In this document: in pieces, positions 14,535-23,913 of the stretch
How positions within the stretch are numbered: position 1 is the first letter of the stretch
Layout of the letters: the number at the start of each line of letters is the position of its first letter
Assembly: GCA_005881695.1 (NCBI GenBank)
Contig: VBBT01000116.1
Span: 1-45,026 of the forward strand
Reading direction: 5' to 3'
Origin: Candidatus Bathyarchaeota archaeon
GTDB taxonomy: Archaea > Thermoproteota > Bathyarchaeia > 40CM-2-53-6
DNA: 45,026 nucleotides
The notes under the pieces: generated by a model
What the model was told of the DNA's origin: nothing
Seen by the model: the letters and a program-made list of their open reading frames with translations, nothing else
The model's database searches: none
Program-made: the position numbers and the translations under genes

Positions 14535-16043
14535 TTACTGGAAGTTGATCATCTTGACGTCAAGGGTCTTCAGGTTAACAACGGGAAGGATTCCAGGTTT
14601 AGGAACTAAACCCATCCGTTTTTGATAGTCAGTTTGCCCTTGCCACGCGCCACTGTTCACTATCGTTGTTCCCCTGTAAACACCAGCGCCCGAGACGTGA
14701 ATGTGTCCGGAGGTGAAAACGTCGGGGACCCGTTCCACTACTAGGAAATCCTCCTGCTCAGGACCAATAGGTGTCATCTTCCCGTACTCCGGAGATAGAT
14801 GGCGGGCTTTCAATTGGTACTCCATGACCTCTACCGGACGCTGGTAGTCGAGGCCCGGGACTCCGCTTAAGATATCCATCAGACTGGTTCCGTGGTAGAG
14901 AAGAAAGTTGACCCCGTGCAGGCGAACCTCCGCGGGGTCCCCTAAGGAGACAATTTTCCGAGAGTCATATACGGGTCCAGCGAAGTCTTTCGGAATGGCA
15001 GGCTGCGGCAGGGCCTGACGCACCGCATCATGGTTTCCAGGTATCAAAACCACTTCCACGTACTCCGGAATCTCGCTGACGAACTTGGCTGCCAAACGAT
15101 ACTGCTCGTATATATCCGGAACAGCCAAGTCCACCTCTTGACGAGGATAGACCCCGATGCCGTCAACTAGGTCGCCCCCGATCAGAATGTACTTCACTCT
15201 TTCAGCGATCTCACGCTGGTTCGGGGTTCCGATCTCTCCTTTCAACCAGCTTAGAACCCTGCGGAACTCGTCCTCGAGAAACACCTTGCTCCCAACATGA
15301 ACATCGGATATTAGGGCGGCGTAGATCTCCTCGCTGGCGTGGCCTGGTTTTCTATCCGGAATCTCAGGGAGAACGATACTCTCAGCAATCAGCAGGGGAC
15401 CTGCACTCTTCCGGGCCTGGATGAAGATAACCTGGTCCCTGACTATCTTCCTCGCCATTTCGTATACTGTAGGGTTCTGCCGTCCAACGAGGACAGTGGC
15501 TTCATCCTCGTAGTCGTCAACGGTGAGAAAGATCCGATCGCCCTTCTCTCTCTTGTCGAGAACCATGCAGATGAAACGACCTCGCCCATTTGATCCCCCT
15601 GACAACGCATCAGAAATGGTCCCGGCGTTTCGCGTGTCCATTCTCTGCCTGAAGATCAGGCTCATCTTATCGAAACGGTTTCTGAAGTAGTGGAGAAAAT
15701 CATCGAACGCACCAGCCGTTCCGAGCTTGCCTGTGGGGTCCGCGAGAACTTCTAGTTCAGATTCGAGATCCTCCGCAAAACGGCGCCTATGCCCTAATCC
15801 AGCATGTTCTGTCTCCACGTTCCTGCCGGAAATGTCTAGGTGTTCGGCGGCCCTGAGAACAAGGTCTCTGCTAATTGACGCGGGGCGCGGTTCTACGGAT
15901 CCGGCGACCCGAAGAACCTCCTTTACGAGTGGGTCGAGCTGAGTTGCGGCGCTGATCTCCATTAGGGCCTTGAAGGCTTCGCTTTCCATCTGGAAACCTG
16001 CTTCCAGTATGGTGCCGATTGCCCTCTTCCTCTCCTCAGACAC
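14535..16043 (-). CDS. polB: DNA polymerase II (family D) small subunit DP1
   Basis: A 502-residue exonuclease subunit of the archaeal replicative polymerase D. The N-terminal part includes a helical region and an OB fold (about 170-240). The calcineurin-like phosphoesterase core then shows every metal motif: LISDVHVGSKVF, IGGDLVDGIGVYP, IPGNHDAVRQALPQP, LLYHGTSL and TSGHIHVSG, followed by VNSGAWQGQTDYQKRMG. These support an active 3'-5' proofreading nuclease. Length is within family range. Its partner DP2 is not in the window. It lies close to cdc6 and ORB-like boxes, as in some other archaea. Confidence 0.96.
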   Translation of the reverse strand: MSEERKRAIGTILEAGFQMESEAFKALMEISAATQLDPLVKEVLRVAGSVEPRPASISRDLVLRAAEHLDISGRNVETEHAGLGHRRRFAEDLESELEVLADPTGKLGTAGAFDDFLHYFRNRFDKMSLIFRQRMDTRNAGTISDALSGGSNGRGRFICMVLDKREKGDRIFLTVDDYEDEATVLVGRQNPTVYEMARKIVRDQVIFIQARKSAGPLLIAESIVLPEIPDRKPGHASEEIYAALISDVHVGSKVFLEDEFRRVLSWLKGEIGTPNQREIAERVKYILIGGDLVDGIGVYPRQEVDLAVPDIYEQYRLAAKFVSEIPEYVEVVLIPGNHDAVRQALPQPAIPKDFAGPVYDSRKIVSLGDPAEVRLHGVNFLLYHGTSLMDILSGVPGLDYQRPVEVMEYQLKARHLSPEYGKMTPIGPEQEDFLVVERVPDVFTSGHIHVSGAGVYRGTTIVNSGAWQGQTDYQKRMGLVPKPGILPVVNLKTLDVKMINFQ

Positions 16044-16108
16044 CTAGCGACCCTTCTAGACCGTCTAACGGGTGATGGCAGCTTATCCAGTTATCGCGAG
16101 CTCGAGGC

Positions 16109-17077
16109 CTACCGTGTAATGGTGAGGTCTGAGATGTCAACGGAGACCTCGCACATTCTATTCAGGGCTATGAGCGCGGCGACGAGGTGATTAACCATGG
16201 GACGAGGCGCCTTGGCAATGCTTGTCTCAGCCTCGGCAAGTATCTTCTTGGTCTCTTTGAATCTCGGACTTACGGACGAGGCCAGCTTGAGATCTCGTGA
16301 GAGGACGGACCCGACAGCATCTTTGTACATAGTATTCACCGAGGCTCCGATCTTCTGGAACAGGACCTGTTGCTCCTTCGGAACGGGAACCTTGTCTTGA
16401 GTGTTCTCTGCAACGGTTACTGAGTAGTCGGCGAACGTTTCGATATAGCTTGCTAAGAGGCGAAAGTCTAGGCAGTCGACTGAGGAGACTTTAATCTTCT
16501 CAAGGAGATACGTATCGGCGATCGCGGCTCTGACAAGTCGGACCAAGAGGAAGTACCATCTGTCCACTTCCTCATCTCTCTCAACCACTCCGTTGGCAAG
16601 TTCGGTGTTTGATTCGACGAAGGCTTGGACCGCGTCTATCTGCATGGGCATGGACAGCATTTCGAGCCGTCGGAGGATGCGTTCAGGGTTGAGAAGCGAA
16701 GGTTCCATCAGGCATTGCAGGACGATCTTCTTTGCGTCCTCTTCCAAGACCTCCAGGCCGACGAGTCGTTTTGTGGTTTTGCGGACTTCGTCTCTTGTCT
16801 CGGGGGATAAGCTGTCTTTGGATTGGATCCGGATAATATCGTATCCGAGAAGATAGCGCTCGATAATCTCCCGTCTGACAAATGGAGATGCTTCCAGTAT
16901 GACTTCGAGAGGCGGCCTCTCTTCATCGATCCTAGGGGAAAGGAGGAGCCTCCCGTCCTGTCGTTCCTCATAGGAAACGACGGACCCCTGGTCAAGTCCG
17001 ACGCGTTTGGCCCATGCCTTGGGTATGGTAACGAGGAAGGTTCCATCCGGTGTTCGTTGAAGTTTCCTTAACTCCAC
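16109..17077 (-). CDS. AbrB-PhoU domain phosphate-uptake regulator
   Basis: A 322-residue protein. The N-terminal SpoVT/AbrB-type DNA-binding domain is MELRKLQRTPDGTFLVTIPKAWAKRVGLDQGSVVSYEE (about 1-45). The rest is all-helical and contains a PhoU-like helical repeat with a conserved acidic surface (VERDEEVDRWYFLLVRLV) that would bind metal. This architecture is common in archaea and is taken to link phosphate status to transcription. No Pst transporter genes are in the window, though a PPK2-type gene is nearby. It lies 65 nt upstream of polB on the same strand. Confidence 0.88.
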   Translation of the reverse strand: MELRKLQRTPDGTFLVTIPKAWAKRVGLDQGSVVSYEERQDGRLLLSPRIDEERPPLEVILEASPFVRREIIERYLLGYDIIRIQSKDSLSPETRDEVRKTTKRLVGLEVLEEDAKKIVLQCLMEPSLLNPERILRRLEMLSMPMQIDAVQAFVESNTELANGVVERDEEVDRWYFLLVRLVRAAIADTYLLEKIKVSSVDCLDFRLLASYIETFADYSVTVAENTQDKVPVPKEQQVLFQKIGASVNTMYKDAVGSVLSRDLKLASSVSPRFKETKKILAEAETSIAKAPRPMVNHLVAALIALNRMCEVSVDISDLTITR

Positions 17078-17136
17078 TTAGAACATCACATCTCCAACTA
17101 ATGGCATTGAAGAATTTTAGGATTTCTCAGGATCTA

Positions 17137-18279
17137 CTATGAAGAGGAGTGCAGCTCTAGAGAGCTACTAGGTACAAGGGAGGCTGAGCCGTTGAGGTGA
17201 GTGTAGGCCTGCTTCACAACCTCCTCGGTATTGTTTCCTTTCAAGGCGCTCAGCTCGACGAGTGGAATACCTTCGAATGTTCGCGAGATCAGTTTCTTCC
17301 CCTCTTGGAGCGTGTCGTCATTGCAGAGGTCTGTTTTGTTTGCGCAGATGACTAGTGGAACTTTGGAAGCTATCTTCGTGAGAATCTCTTTCGAGGCTGT
17401 GAGTTTTCTGAAGACGGATTCTAGGTCCTCGCTGATGTCGACGAACAGGAGGATTAGGTCCGCGTTCGATATCTCGCCAAGGGTGGTGTTGAATGCTTTG
17501 AGGATCGTAGGGTGCATATCTTCGATGAAGCCGATGGAGTCTATGAGTATGAAGCTGAAATTATCGCCACCGTTGTTCTGGTCGATCCTTCTCGCGAACG
17601 TGGACAGTGTGGTAAAGGGTCCCAGGCCCGTGTCCTTGTGTTCGGCGGACATGCGGTTGAAGAATGTGGTTTTCCCGCTCTGCGTGTAGCCAGCTAAGGC
17701 GACTATGGGGAAGCCTCGTTCTCGACGATGATCTCTGAGCAGATTCTTTTTCGAGTAGAGATCTCTCAGTTCCTTCTCCATGTTCGCGATCCGCTTCTTG
17801 GCCGTTCTCTCGTAATCATGGTACGGATAGTCTCCGGGTCCGCTCCAGCCGACCTGTCCACCTAGAATGCCTTCGAGCCGGAGGAACTCTCTGCCCCACG
17901 AGAATGTGTAGCGGAGTTTAGCGAGTGCGATCTGTAGCTTTGCCTCTTTGGTCATGGCGCGCTTGTCGAAGACCTCTAGGATCAGGAGGTTGCGGTCGAT
18001 TACTTTGATGTCTGTTCCGCCGAGGACCCGTTGGATCTTGAAGACTTGGGCGCTTGGGAGGGTGTTGGCGAAGACGACAGCTTCGATATCGTTTTCGGCG
18101 ACGAGCATTTTGACCTCCTCCAGCTTTCCGGGTCCGATGCAGTAGGTGTGGTGGAGGTTTTTGCGGTGCTGGACAATTGTGTCGATTACCTCATAGCCTA
18201 TGCTCTCTGCCATGGTCTCAACCTCCTCGTATCGGGAGGGAGCCGAGGGAATCTTACATTCTGCTACGAGGGTCCGCAT
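17137..18279 (-). CDS. hflX: HflX-family GTPase
   Basis: A 380-residue GTPase that binds the large ribosomal subunit and is implicated in rescue of stalled ribosomes. The N-terminal HflX domain is visible (HHTYCIGPGKLEEV, VIDRNLLILEVFDKRAMTKEAKLQIALAKLRY, GGQVGWSGPGDY), followed by a coiled linker. The G domain has G1 AGYTQSGKTT (about 196-204), G3 DSIGFIEDMHP, G4 ANKTD and G5 SALKG. G1 and G3 differ slightly from the bacterial versions (GYTNAGKS, DTVGF), as is common in archaea. The upstream spacer contains a structured RNA candidate. It is followed by the AbrB-PhoU gene after 59 nt. Confidence 0.93.
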   Translation of the reverse strand: MRTLVAECKIPSAPSRYEEVETMAESIGYEVIDTIVQHRKNLHHTYCIGPGKLEEVKMLVAENDIEAVVFANTLPSAQVFKIQRVLGGTDIKVIDRNLLILEVFDKRAMTKEAKLQIALAKLRYTFSWGREFLRLEGILGGQVGWSGPGDYPYHDYERTAKKRIANMEKELRDLYSKKNLLRDHRRERGFPIVALAGYTQSGKTTFFNRMSAEHKDTGLGPFTTLSTFARRIDQNNGGDNFSFILIDSIGFIEDMHPTILKAFNTTLGEISNADLILLFVDISEDLESVFRKLTASKEILTKIASKVPLVICANKTDLCNDDTLQEGKKLISRTFEGIPLVELSALKGNNTEEVVKQAYTHLNGSASLVPSSSLELHSSS

Positions 18280-18319
18280 CTGAGAAGACTTATCCTAGAA
18301 TCATGGCTGGCGCTTATTT

Positions 18320-18475
18320 GAAGGCCCCGTGCCCTAGGCAACGTCTCTTGGCACCAGCCGGTTATGGGTGGCAGTGAAGCTCTTGGGTCGTTGCGGATTC
18401 AGAGTGTTTTCACGAAGGGCGGGGCACGGGAAATTCGACCACCACCGGGGTCGAGAAAAGCATGCTTTTTTTGGG
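18320..18475 (+). ncRNA. Candidate structured RNA with terminator
   Basis: Long-range helix CCCGTGCCC (18326-18334) with GGGCACGGG (18422-18430), a perfect 9-bp pairing that closes about 87 nt. Inside are CAACG/CGTTG (18339-18343, 18389-18393) and hairpin CCAGCC-GGTTAT-GGGTGG (18354-18371, one mismatch). After it come a CGACC/GGTCG hairpin and the AAAAGCATGCTTTT palindrome ending in seven T. A box A-like ACTTATCC about 25 nt upstream of the first helix fits plus-strand transcription. I do not recognise the RNA family. The alternative is a structured leader of hflX on the minus strand. Confidence 0.4.
18456..18472 (+). terminator. Palindrome plus T-tract terminator
   Basis: AAAAGCATGCTTTT is a perfect 14-bp palindrome that runs into TTTTTTT. 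It fits the end of the plus-strand RNA candidate. Because of its symmetry it may also serve minus-strand transcripts; the ppk2 stop is only 20 nt away. Confidence 0.55.
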
Positions 18476-18491
18476 GCGTCGGCGGTCTGAT

Positions 18492-19295
18492 TTACTCAAT
18501 TCTGGTCGGGACTGTTTTCTTACCTATTTTCGGATAATGTAGGTTCATTTTTTCCATCGCTCTGACGATTACGCGAGAGACCACAAGGTCCCTGTACCAT
18601 TTGTGATTCGCGGGTATCAGATACCAGGGAGCCCATTCCGTGCTGGTCTTGTTCATAGCATCCTCGTACGCCTTCATGTACTCCTTCCAGAACTTTCGCT
18701 CCGGAAGGTCGTCACCACTGAACTTCCACCGCTTGGAAGGATCGTCCAAGCGCTGTTGCAACCGTTTTTTCTGCTCATCCATGTCAATGTGCATGTAGAA
18801 TTTCAGTATCGTCGTCTCCTCTTCGGAGAGTAACCGCTCGAAATCGTTGATCTGCCGATACCGATGACTCCAAACCTCCTCAGGAACGATCTTGTGAACT
18901 CTCTCGATAAGGACGCCCTCGTAATGGCTCCGGTTGAAAATCGTAAGTTCCCCCTTTCCAGGAACTTGTCCGTGCTCTCGCCACAAGAAACCATGATCAA
19001 GCTCCTCAGGAGTAGGTTCTTTGAAGTGTGCGACACGGACCCCTTGCGGGTTGACTCCCTGAAAGACCCGGTTTATGACTCCGTCTTTGCCACCAGTATC
19101 CATTGCCTGCAGAACAACTAGGACTTTCTGTTCGTGCTCCGCGTAGAGCATTTCCTGAAGCTATCGAAGTTTCTCGTTGAGCTTCTTCGACTCTCTCTGT
19201 TCGTCCTCATCTTTTCCCTCGAAACCAGAAGTATCATTTGGATCGATATCGCTTAGGTGAACTTCGTGTCCCGGCTCGATTCTATACCGGCCCAT
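18492..19295 (-). pseudogene. ppk2: Polyphosphate kinase 2 family gene interrupted by in-frame TAG
   Basis: The 219-residue ORF from 19151 is a PPK2-family kinase that transfers phosphate between polyphosphate and nucleotides: Walker A AMDTGGKDG, the lid region FLWREHGQVPGKGELTIFNRSHYEGVLIERVH, and WAPWYLIPANHKWYRDLVVSRVI. The missing family N-terminus continues in the same frame upstream (MGRYRIEPGHEVHLSDIDP...LNEKLR) from an ATG at 19293-19295. The two parts are separated only by a TAG at 19161-19163. An ATG lies three codons after the TAG, so reinitiation could still make the catalytic core. Many other genes here end in TAG, so genome-wide recoding is unlikely. Confidence 0.75.
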
Positions 19296-19424
19296 GTGAG
19301 GATCCTTTGACAAGCTGAGATTCCGCATTTCCAGACGAGTTCTTAGACGTTTCAGAGCCTATGGGTGAGCAGGTTCCGGTCTACGGAACGTTTGAGTACC
19401 CCCGGGAGGTGAAGGGCGGTTTCA

Positions 19425-21392
19425 ATGTCAGGAGAGAGCCAGAGCAAACCATCTGGTCCAGCATCCGGAGGCGCAGGTCCAGCGTCGGCCGCAGCCCCAA
19501 CCAAGATCGAGCGAAAACAGCTTCTCATCCTGCTCGTTCTGAGCCTCTCCCTCGCAATCATCGTGATTGACGCAACGATAGTGATTGTCGCTCAGTATCA
19601 GATCCAGAAAGACTTCGGGATCTCCCTGAAGGACCTAGAGTGGATCACCTCACTCTATGCTCTGATCTTCGGATCGTTCCTTCTCACCTGGGGAAAACTA
19701 AGCGACGAGTTTGGCAGAAAAAGGATCTTCATCAGTGGAATCTCCCTGTTTATTGCCGGATCTATCATCGATGGATTCTCACAGAATCTAACCCAGATCC
19801 TTGTAGGCCGGGTCATCCAGGGATTCGGGGCAGCAATGGCCTCTCCCTCAACCCTGTCAATCCTGACAACCACCTTCACCGGCAAAGCGCGCAGTGTCGC
19901 CTTCGGGATATGGGGTGCGACCGCCGGGGCGGCTGCGGTTCTGGGACCAGTCTTGGGAGGATACTTTACGAGCGACCCGACTCTCACTTGGCGTTGGGCG
20001 TTCTTCATCAATATCCCCATAGGAATCACAGCCCTCATCGGAGCCCTATTCGCGATCAAGGAGACCAGGTTCAAAGATCCAAAATACACCACGGACTATT
20101 TCGGATTAATCCTCATCACACTGGGTCTATCGAGTCTACTGTTCGGTTTTATCGAAGCTCAAACCTACGGGTGGATAGTTCCCGCAAGTGATTTCGATGT
20201 GGCGGGCTTGTCGTGGTCGACCTCAAACCCCGTTTCCCTTCCCTTGGTCTCGATCATAACCGGGCTTGTTCTACTAACCGTGTTTGCCTTCTACGAGGTT
20301 CGCAGGCTTAGGAGCGGGAGGGTTCCTCTCTTTGATTTCAGCCTCCTCAAATTCAAAGGCTTCAGGTACGGCCTCTTCACCGTCACAATCGTGGCCATGG
20401 GCGAGTTCGGAGCAGTATTCATCATCTCAATATTCCTGCAGACCGTTAAGGGACTATCAGCGTTCAATGCCGGGCTTACATTCCTACCTATGGCCATCTC
20501 GGTCTTCATCTTTGCCCCAGTAGCCGGTATTCTAGCGACTAGGTTCGGACCCAAGTGGATTGTCACAACCGGCATGACTCTCGAAGCCATCGCGCTCTTC
20601 AGCCTGTCCCAGATTATCAGCGTCGACAATCCCGTCTACTACCTGTATCCCATCCTCGTCATCTACGGCGCGGGAGTCGGTCTAGCTATCAGCCAGCTAA
20701 CGAGCACCGTATTGCTGAGCATACCTTGGCAGAAGGCAGGAGTAGGATCCGGAGCCAACAACACAGTCAGACAGATCGGCTCAGCTTTCGGAATCGCCGT
20801 AATCGGCGCAGTGCTAGTAGCCCAAATATCAGCAGTGGGACAAGCCGACCTCGCGGCGAGTGCCATCAATTTCGGCCCGTTAAGATCGGCATTGGCAACG
20901 GCGCTCAACTCAGGACTCGCTGGAGGGATCGACCCATCCTTCATCGCCAGCTTCGGTCGAAATGCACCCGCAGTCCTTTCGATCCTGTACGACGCGATTA
21001 CGCAGGGAACGCGCTGGGCAGCTTTCACAGCCGGCATCTTCGTCTCAATGGGAGCAATCAGCTCTCTGCTAATCCCGAACCCGAAATCCGCCCAAGCCCC
21101 GAAAGCCACGGTTGTCCCGAAAACTGGGATTCGCGAAACATCGCGAGCCGTGAGCGCCGTCATTATCGCTCAGTTCGCAATCACTATAGCCCTACTTATT
21201 GCCATCTCCAACGAGTATCAGTCCAATTATTTCATGCAACAATGGATAAGCGAGAACGCATCACCGCTCGGCTACTTCCTCGCAGGGTACGTTGGAACAG
21301 CCCTGGCCACGATTGTCGGAGGAGGCCTTATTCTATGGAAACTTGTCCTCACTAGAAGACAATCCGAGGCCAAGTCAAAACCGAACACCTGA
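19425..21392 (+). CDS. MFS drug exporter, DHA2 family, large form
   Basis: A 655-residue 14-helix MFS transporter, longer than the usual 480-520 because of an extended loop near residues 250-290 and a C-terminal addition with two more hydrophobic helices (AVIIAQFAITIALLIAIS, YFLAGYVGTALATIVGGGLILW). TM1 carries LSLAIIVIDATIVIVAQYQI, motif A is GKLSDEFGRKRIF and motif C-like AGAAAVLGPVLGGYF. GAGGTG about 14 nt before the ATG is a weak ribosome site. It is probably an export pump for small molecules. It is divergent from the interrupted ppk2. It is not adjacent to a recognisable regulator. Confidence 0.88.
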   Translation: MSGESQSKPSGPASGGAGPASAAAPTKIERKQLLILLVLSLSLAIIVIDATIVIVAQYQIQKDFGISLKDLEWITSLYALIFGSFLLTWGKLSDEFGRKRIFISGISLFIAGSIIDGFSQNLTQILVGRVIQGFGAAMASPSTLSILTTTFTGKARSVAFGIWGATAGAAAVLGPVLGGYFTSDPTLTWRWAFFINIPIGITALIGALFAIKETRFKDPKYTTDYFGLILITLGLSSLLFGFIEAQTYGWIVPASDFDVAGLSWSTSNPVSLPLVSIITGLVLLTVFAFYEVRRLRSGRVPLFDFSLLKFKGFRYGLFTVTIVAMGEFGAVFIISIFLQTVKGLSAFNAGLTFLPMAISVFIFAPVAGILATRFGPKWIVTTGMTLEAIALFSLSQIISVDNPVYYLYPILVIYGAGVGLAISQLTSTVLLSIPWQKAGVGSGANNTVRQIGSAFGIAVIGAVLVAQISAVGQADLAASAINFGPLRSALATALNSGLAGGIDPSFIASFGRNAPAVLSILYDAITQGTRWAAFTAGIFVSMGAISSLLIPNPKSAQAPKATVVPKTGIRETSRAVSAVIIAQFAITIALLIAISNEYQSNYFMQQWISENASPLGYFLAGYVGTALATIVGGGLILWKLVLTRRQSEAKSKPNT

Positions 21393-21499
21393 TCGCAATG
21401 TGCGAGACCTACGGTCTTTTCAACTCTCTACCAAGCAAGCATGGATCCGCAACTATTGGCTAGACAATCACTCCACCTAATCTACAACCAGTCGACTCA

Positions 21500-22422
21500 T
21501 TGGACGTTACTATCGTTGTTGATAACGCGATCGACATCCTTCTCCCAAGTGACGAGAGGACGAAACGCCGCCCTCCGCTTACATGGGACTGGTCAGAAAG
21601 ACGACAACTAATCGCCGAACACGGCTACTCTGTATTGTTGACCGTCCATCGAAGTGGCGAAGCTAGATCGATATTGTACGATGCCGGCTTGAGCCAGGAG
21701 ACTGCAATTCACAAAACCTAGATGTTCTGGGAATGGACCTGAAACATGTTGAAGCCATGGTTCTGTCCCATGGTCACGCAGGTCATCATCGCGGGCTAGA
21801 AGGGATGCTCCGCCGCATCGGAAGGAAGAGACTTCTATTCATTCTGCATCCCGACGCCTGGCGAGACCGGAAGATTGTCCTTCCCACCGGTACAGAGGTT
21901 CACATGCCTCCGCCAAACAGGAAACTTCTCGAAGACAAGGAAGTTCAGATTCTGGAGGAACGTGGGCCAACTCTCCTACTCGACGGAAGTGTCCTAGTCT
22001 CCGGTCAAGTTGAGCGTGTGACAAGCTTCGAGAAGGGATTCCCCTTCCAACAAGCACGCCGCAACGGCAAGTGGGAACCGGACCCGTGGATATGGGATGA
22101 TCAAGGGATCATTTGCAACTTGAAGGGGCGGGGACTCGTCGTGGTTTCAAGCTGTAGCCATTCTGGAGTTGTCAATGTTCTGCGGAATGCTGAACGAATC
22201 ACTGGAATCGAGAAAATTCACGCCCTTATCGGAGGTCTTTACCTGACCGGAGGTATCTTCGAGAAAATTATCCCTCAGACCATTGAAGAGCTGGAAAACA
22301 TAGTGCCTGGCGTTATCGTTCCAGGCCATTGCACTGGTTGGAAAGCGTCACACCAGATCTCCAGGGCGCTACCCGAAGCTTTTGTTCAGACGAGCGTCGG
22401 AACTCACATGCTCCTTCAATAA
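21500..22422 (+). pseudogene. Frameshifted metallo-beta-lactamase-fold hydrolase
   Basis: Two ORFs read as one family member. The first (21500-21721, TTG start) carries the N-terminal strands ending SILYDAGLSQETAIHK. The second frame continues ...NLDVLGMDLKHVEAMVLSHGHAGHH to 22422 with SCSHSGVVNVLRNA and VPGHCTGWKA. The frames meet at CACAAAACCTAG (21711-21721); one extra A, or two fewer, would restore a normal sequence. It resembles the MBL subfamily related to dihydropterin ribofuranosyl-aminobenzene-phosphate synthase. The metal motif reads HGHAGH, with Gly where HxHxDH has Asp. Either a true frameshift or a homopolymer error in assembly. Confidence 0.7.
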
Positions 22423-22458
22423 GGAAGTTGGTTCCTAGTCACTGAAATGAGAAAGTAA

Positions 22459-23373
22459 ATGCCTCGCAAGAAAGCCGGGATCTCATCACACGCGTTTCGC
22501 GTCCGATACCTACGCCGTAGCCGGGAAATCTATCGACGATTTCTGGAGACCAAACCATGGATCAAACAAATGCACTCCACTTTTCTCGGGCTAAAGCCTG
22601 GAATGAAAATCGTGGACGTAGGATGCGGTACAGGAGACTTCACCAGATACCTAGCCAGCCTCATATCTGGAAAATGTGCCATCATTGGAGTGGACATTCG
22701 GGCCGCCAACATCCGCACCGCTGAAAAACAAACTAAGAAGGAAGGGTTGGCAGGGAAGATCACCTTTCGTAAAGGTGACGCGTACAACATTCCCGTTGAA
22801 GACGGCTGGGCGGACCTTGTCTGCTGCAGGACACTCTTGATGCACCTGACTGACCCATTGAAAGCTATCCGGGAGATGAGCCGAGTCGCACGGAAAGGAG
22901 GAACCGTAGCAGCCTTTGAGCGCGGTAGGTTCCCCGACTTCCCAATCTATGTACCCAATGATGAAAGGCTCACCAAGCTAGCCATCAGGATCAGCGAGTC
23001 GTATGTCGATGGAGTAAGAAAACTGGAAAGGAAACATTTCGACATCGGCAATAGACTGCCGACAATCTTCCACGAAGCGGGATTACGCGGGATAATGGCA
23101 GAGTATCAAGCAGATACATATCTGACCTCGGACCCGAGAAGGAGGCTCGAAGACGTAAGGGACGAGTTAGTATTTTACCTTGCGACCCTCAAAGAGACAA
23201 AGAACCTCGATGTCAAGGCGATGCTGGCGGGTGGAGCGTCTAGGAAGAACGTCAACCAGTACAACGCATGGTTGGAGAAGTGGATGAAAAATCTCCTTGA
23301 CGATAACGATAAGCTTCGAAACGACACAACCTTCAGCGCCGGAGGAATGGTGCTCGCTGCAGGGCGCAAGTAA
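22459..23373 (+). CDS. SAM-dependent methyltransferase
   Basis: A 304-residue class I methyltransferase. Motif I is IVDVGCGTGDFTRYLA (about 51-66), motif II acidic residue in IIGVDIRAANI, motif III region KGDAYNIPVEDGWADLVCCRTLLMHL, and motif IV/post I VARKGGTVAAFERGR. The C-terminal 120 residues are family specific and may bind the substrate. Substrate unknown. It starts 36 nt after the MBL gene and may be cotranscribed with it. Confidence 0.85.
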   Translation: MPRKKAGISSHAFRVRYLRRSREIYRRFLETKPWIKQMHSTFLGLKPGMKIVDVGCGTGDFTRYLASLISGKCAIIGVDIRAANIRTAEKQTKKEGLAGKITFRKGDAYNIPVEDGWADLVCCRTLLMHLTDPLKAIREMSRVARKGGTVAAFERGRFPDFPIYVPNDERLTKLAIRISESYVDGVRKLERKHFDIGNRLPTIFHEAGLRGIMAEYQADTYLTSDPRRRLEDVRDELVFYLATLKETKNLDVKAMLAGGASRKNVNQYNAWLEKWMKNLLDDNDKLRNDTTFSAGGMVLAAGRK

Positions 23374-23427
23374 GAGGGTTATCCCCGAAATGGGTCTCCG
23401 CGCGAGTTCTAGGACAGTCTCAAATTC

Positions 23428-23452
23428 TTAGCCCGAGGTTTGCTCGGGCTAA
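23428..23452. terminator. Perfect 10-bp hairpin after the methyltransferase gene
   Basis: TTAGCCCGAG-GTTTG-CTCGGGCTAA, a perfect 10-bp stem with a 5-nt loop, 55 nt after the methyltransferase stop and about 120 nt before the next gene. It lacks a T tract, so it could be an RNA-processing or termination structure or a regulatory hairpin for the next gene. Confidence 0.45.
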
Positions 23453-23574
23453 AGCTGATCCCGTTCTTGTGCGGCGGTCCCTTGTTTCGGGGGAGAGCGT
23501 GTGTTGGTAAAAGAACGCTTATGCCCGCCGAGACCCCCGTTTCTCGCGAATAAGGGTCCTAGAGCGGATATTCT

Positions 23575-23913
23575 ATGGGAGATGGCGATCGAGGGGAGAT
23601 GTTTGCGGAGCTGGAGAGGGCTTGTGACGAGCTCGATAGGGCGCTCGAACAGCTCAAGAAGGCAGGATATACTCTGCGAGAATTCTCCAAGGGGCTTGAG
23701 ACGGACCCAACGGGGATACTGTTGACGCACTATCCTAACGGGTACATGATCTATCCTGACGAGATTAACAAGACTCCTTGGGAGTATCCAGCCTTGCGCC
23801 CGATAGTCGATTTGGATTATCTTATCGAGTTGCTTAAGCGTGCGAGGCAGTTGAAGCGTGCCAAGATGGATATTGAGAGAAGACTGGGCAAGAAGCTAAT
23901 GCCTGTCTCCTAG
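23575..23913 (+). CDS. Hypothetical protein with coiled-coil N-terminus
   Basis: A 112-residue protein: helical N-terminus (FAELERACDELDRALEQLKKAGYTLREFSKGLETDPTG), a short beta region (ILLTHYPNGYMIYPDEINKTPWEYPALRPIVDLDYL) and a basic C-terminal helix (LLKRARQLKRAKMDIERRLGKKL). The composition is that of a genuine coding region. Family unknown. The start could also be the ATG at 23599 (MFAELERACD), where GAGGGGAG lies immediately before it. Its 3' end overlaps the next convergent gene by 4 nt. Confidence 0.6.
   Translation: MGDGDRGEMFAELERACDELDRALEQLKKAGYTLREFSKGLETDPTGILLTHYPNGYMIYPDEINKTPWEYPALRPIVDLDYLIELLKRARQLKRAKMDIERRLGKKLMPVS

Noticed and set aside
19161-19163. TAG read as pyrrolysine
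   Set aside because: trx, mrr-like, yjbQ, pyrB, the acyl-CoA dehydrogenase and several other genes in the window end in TAG, so TAG is an ordinary stop here.
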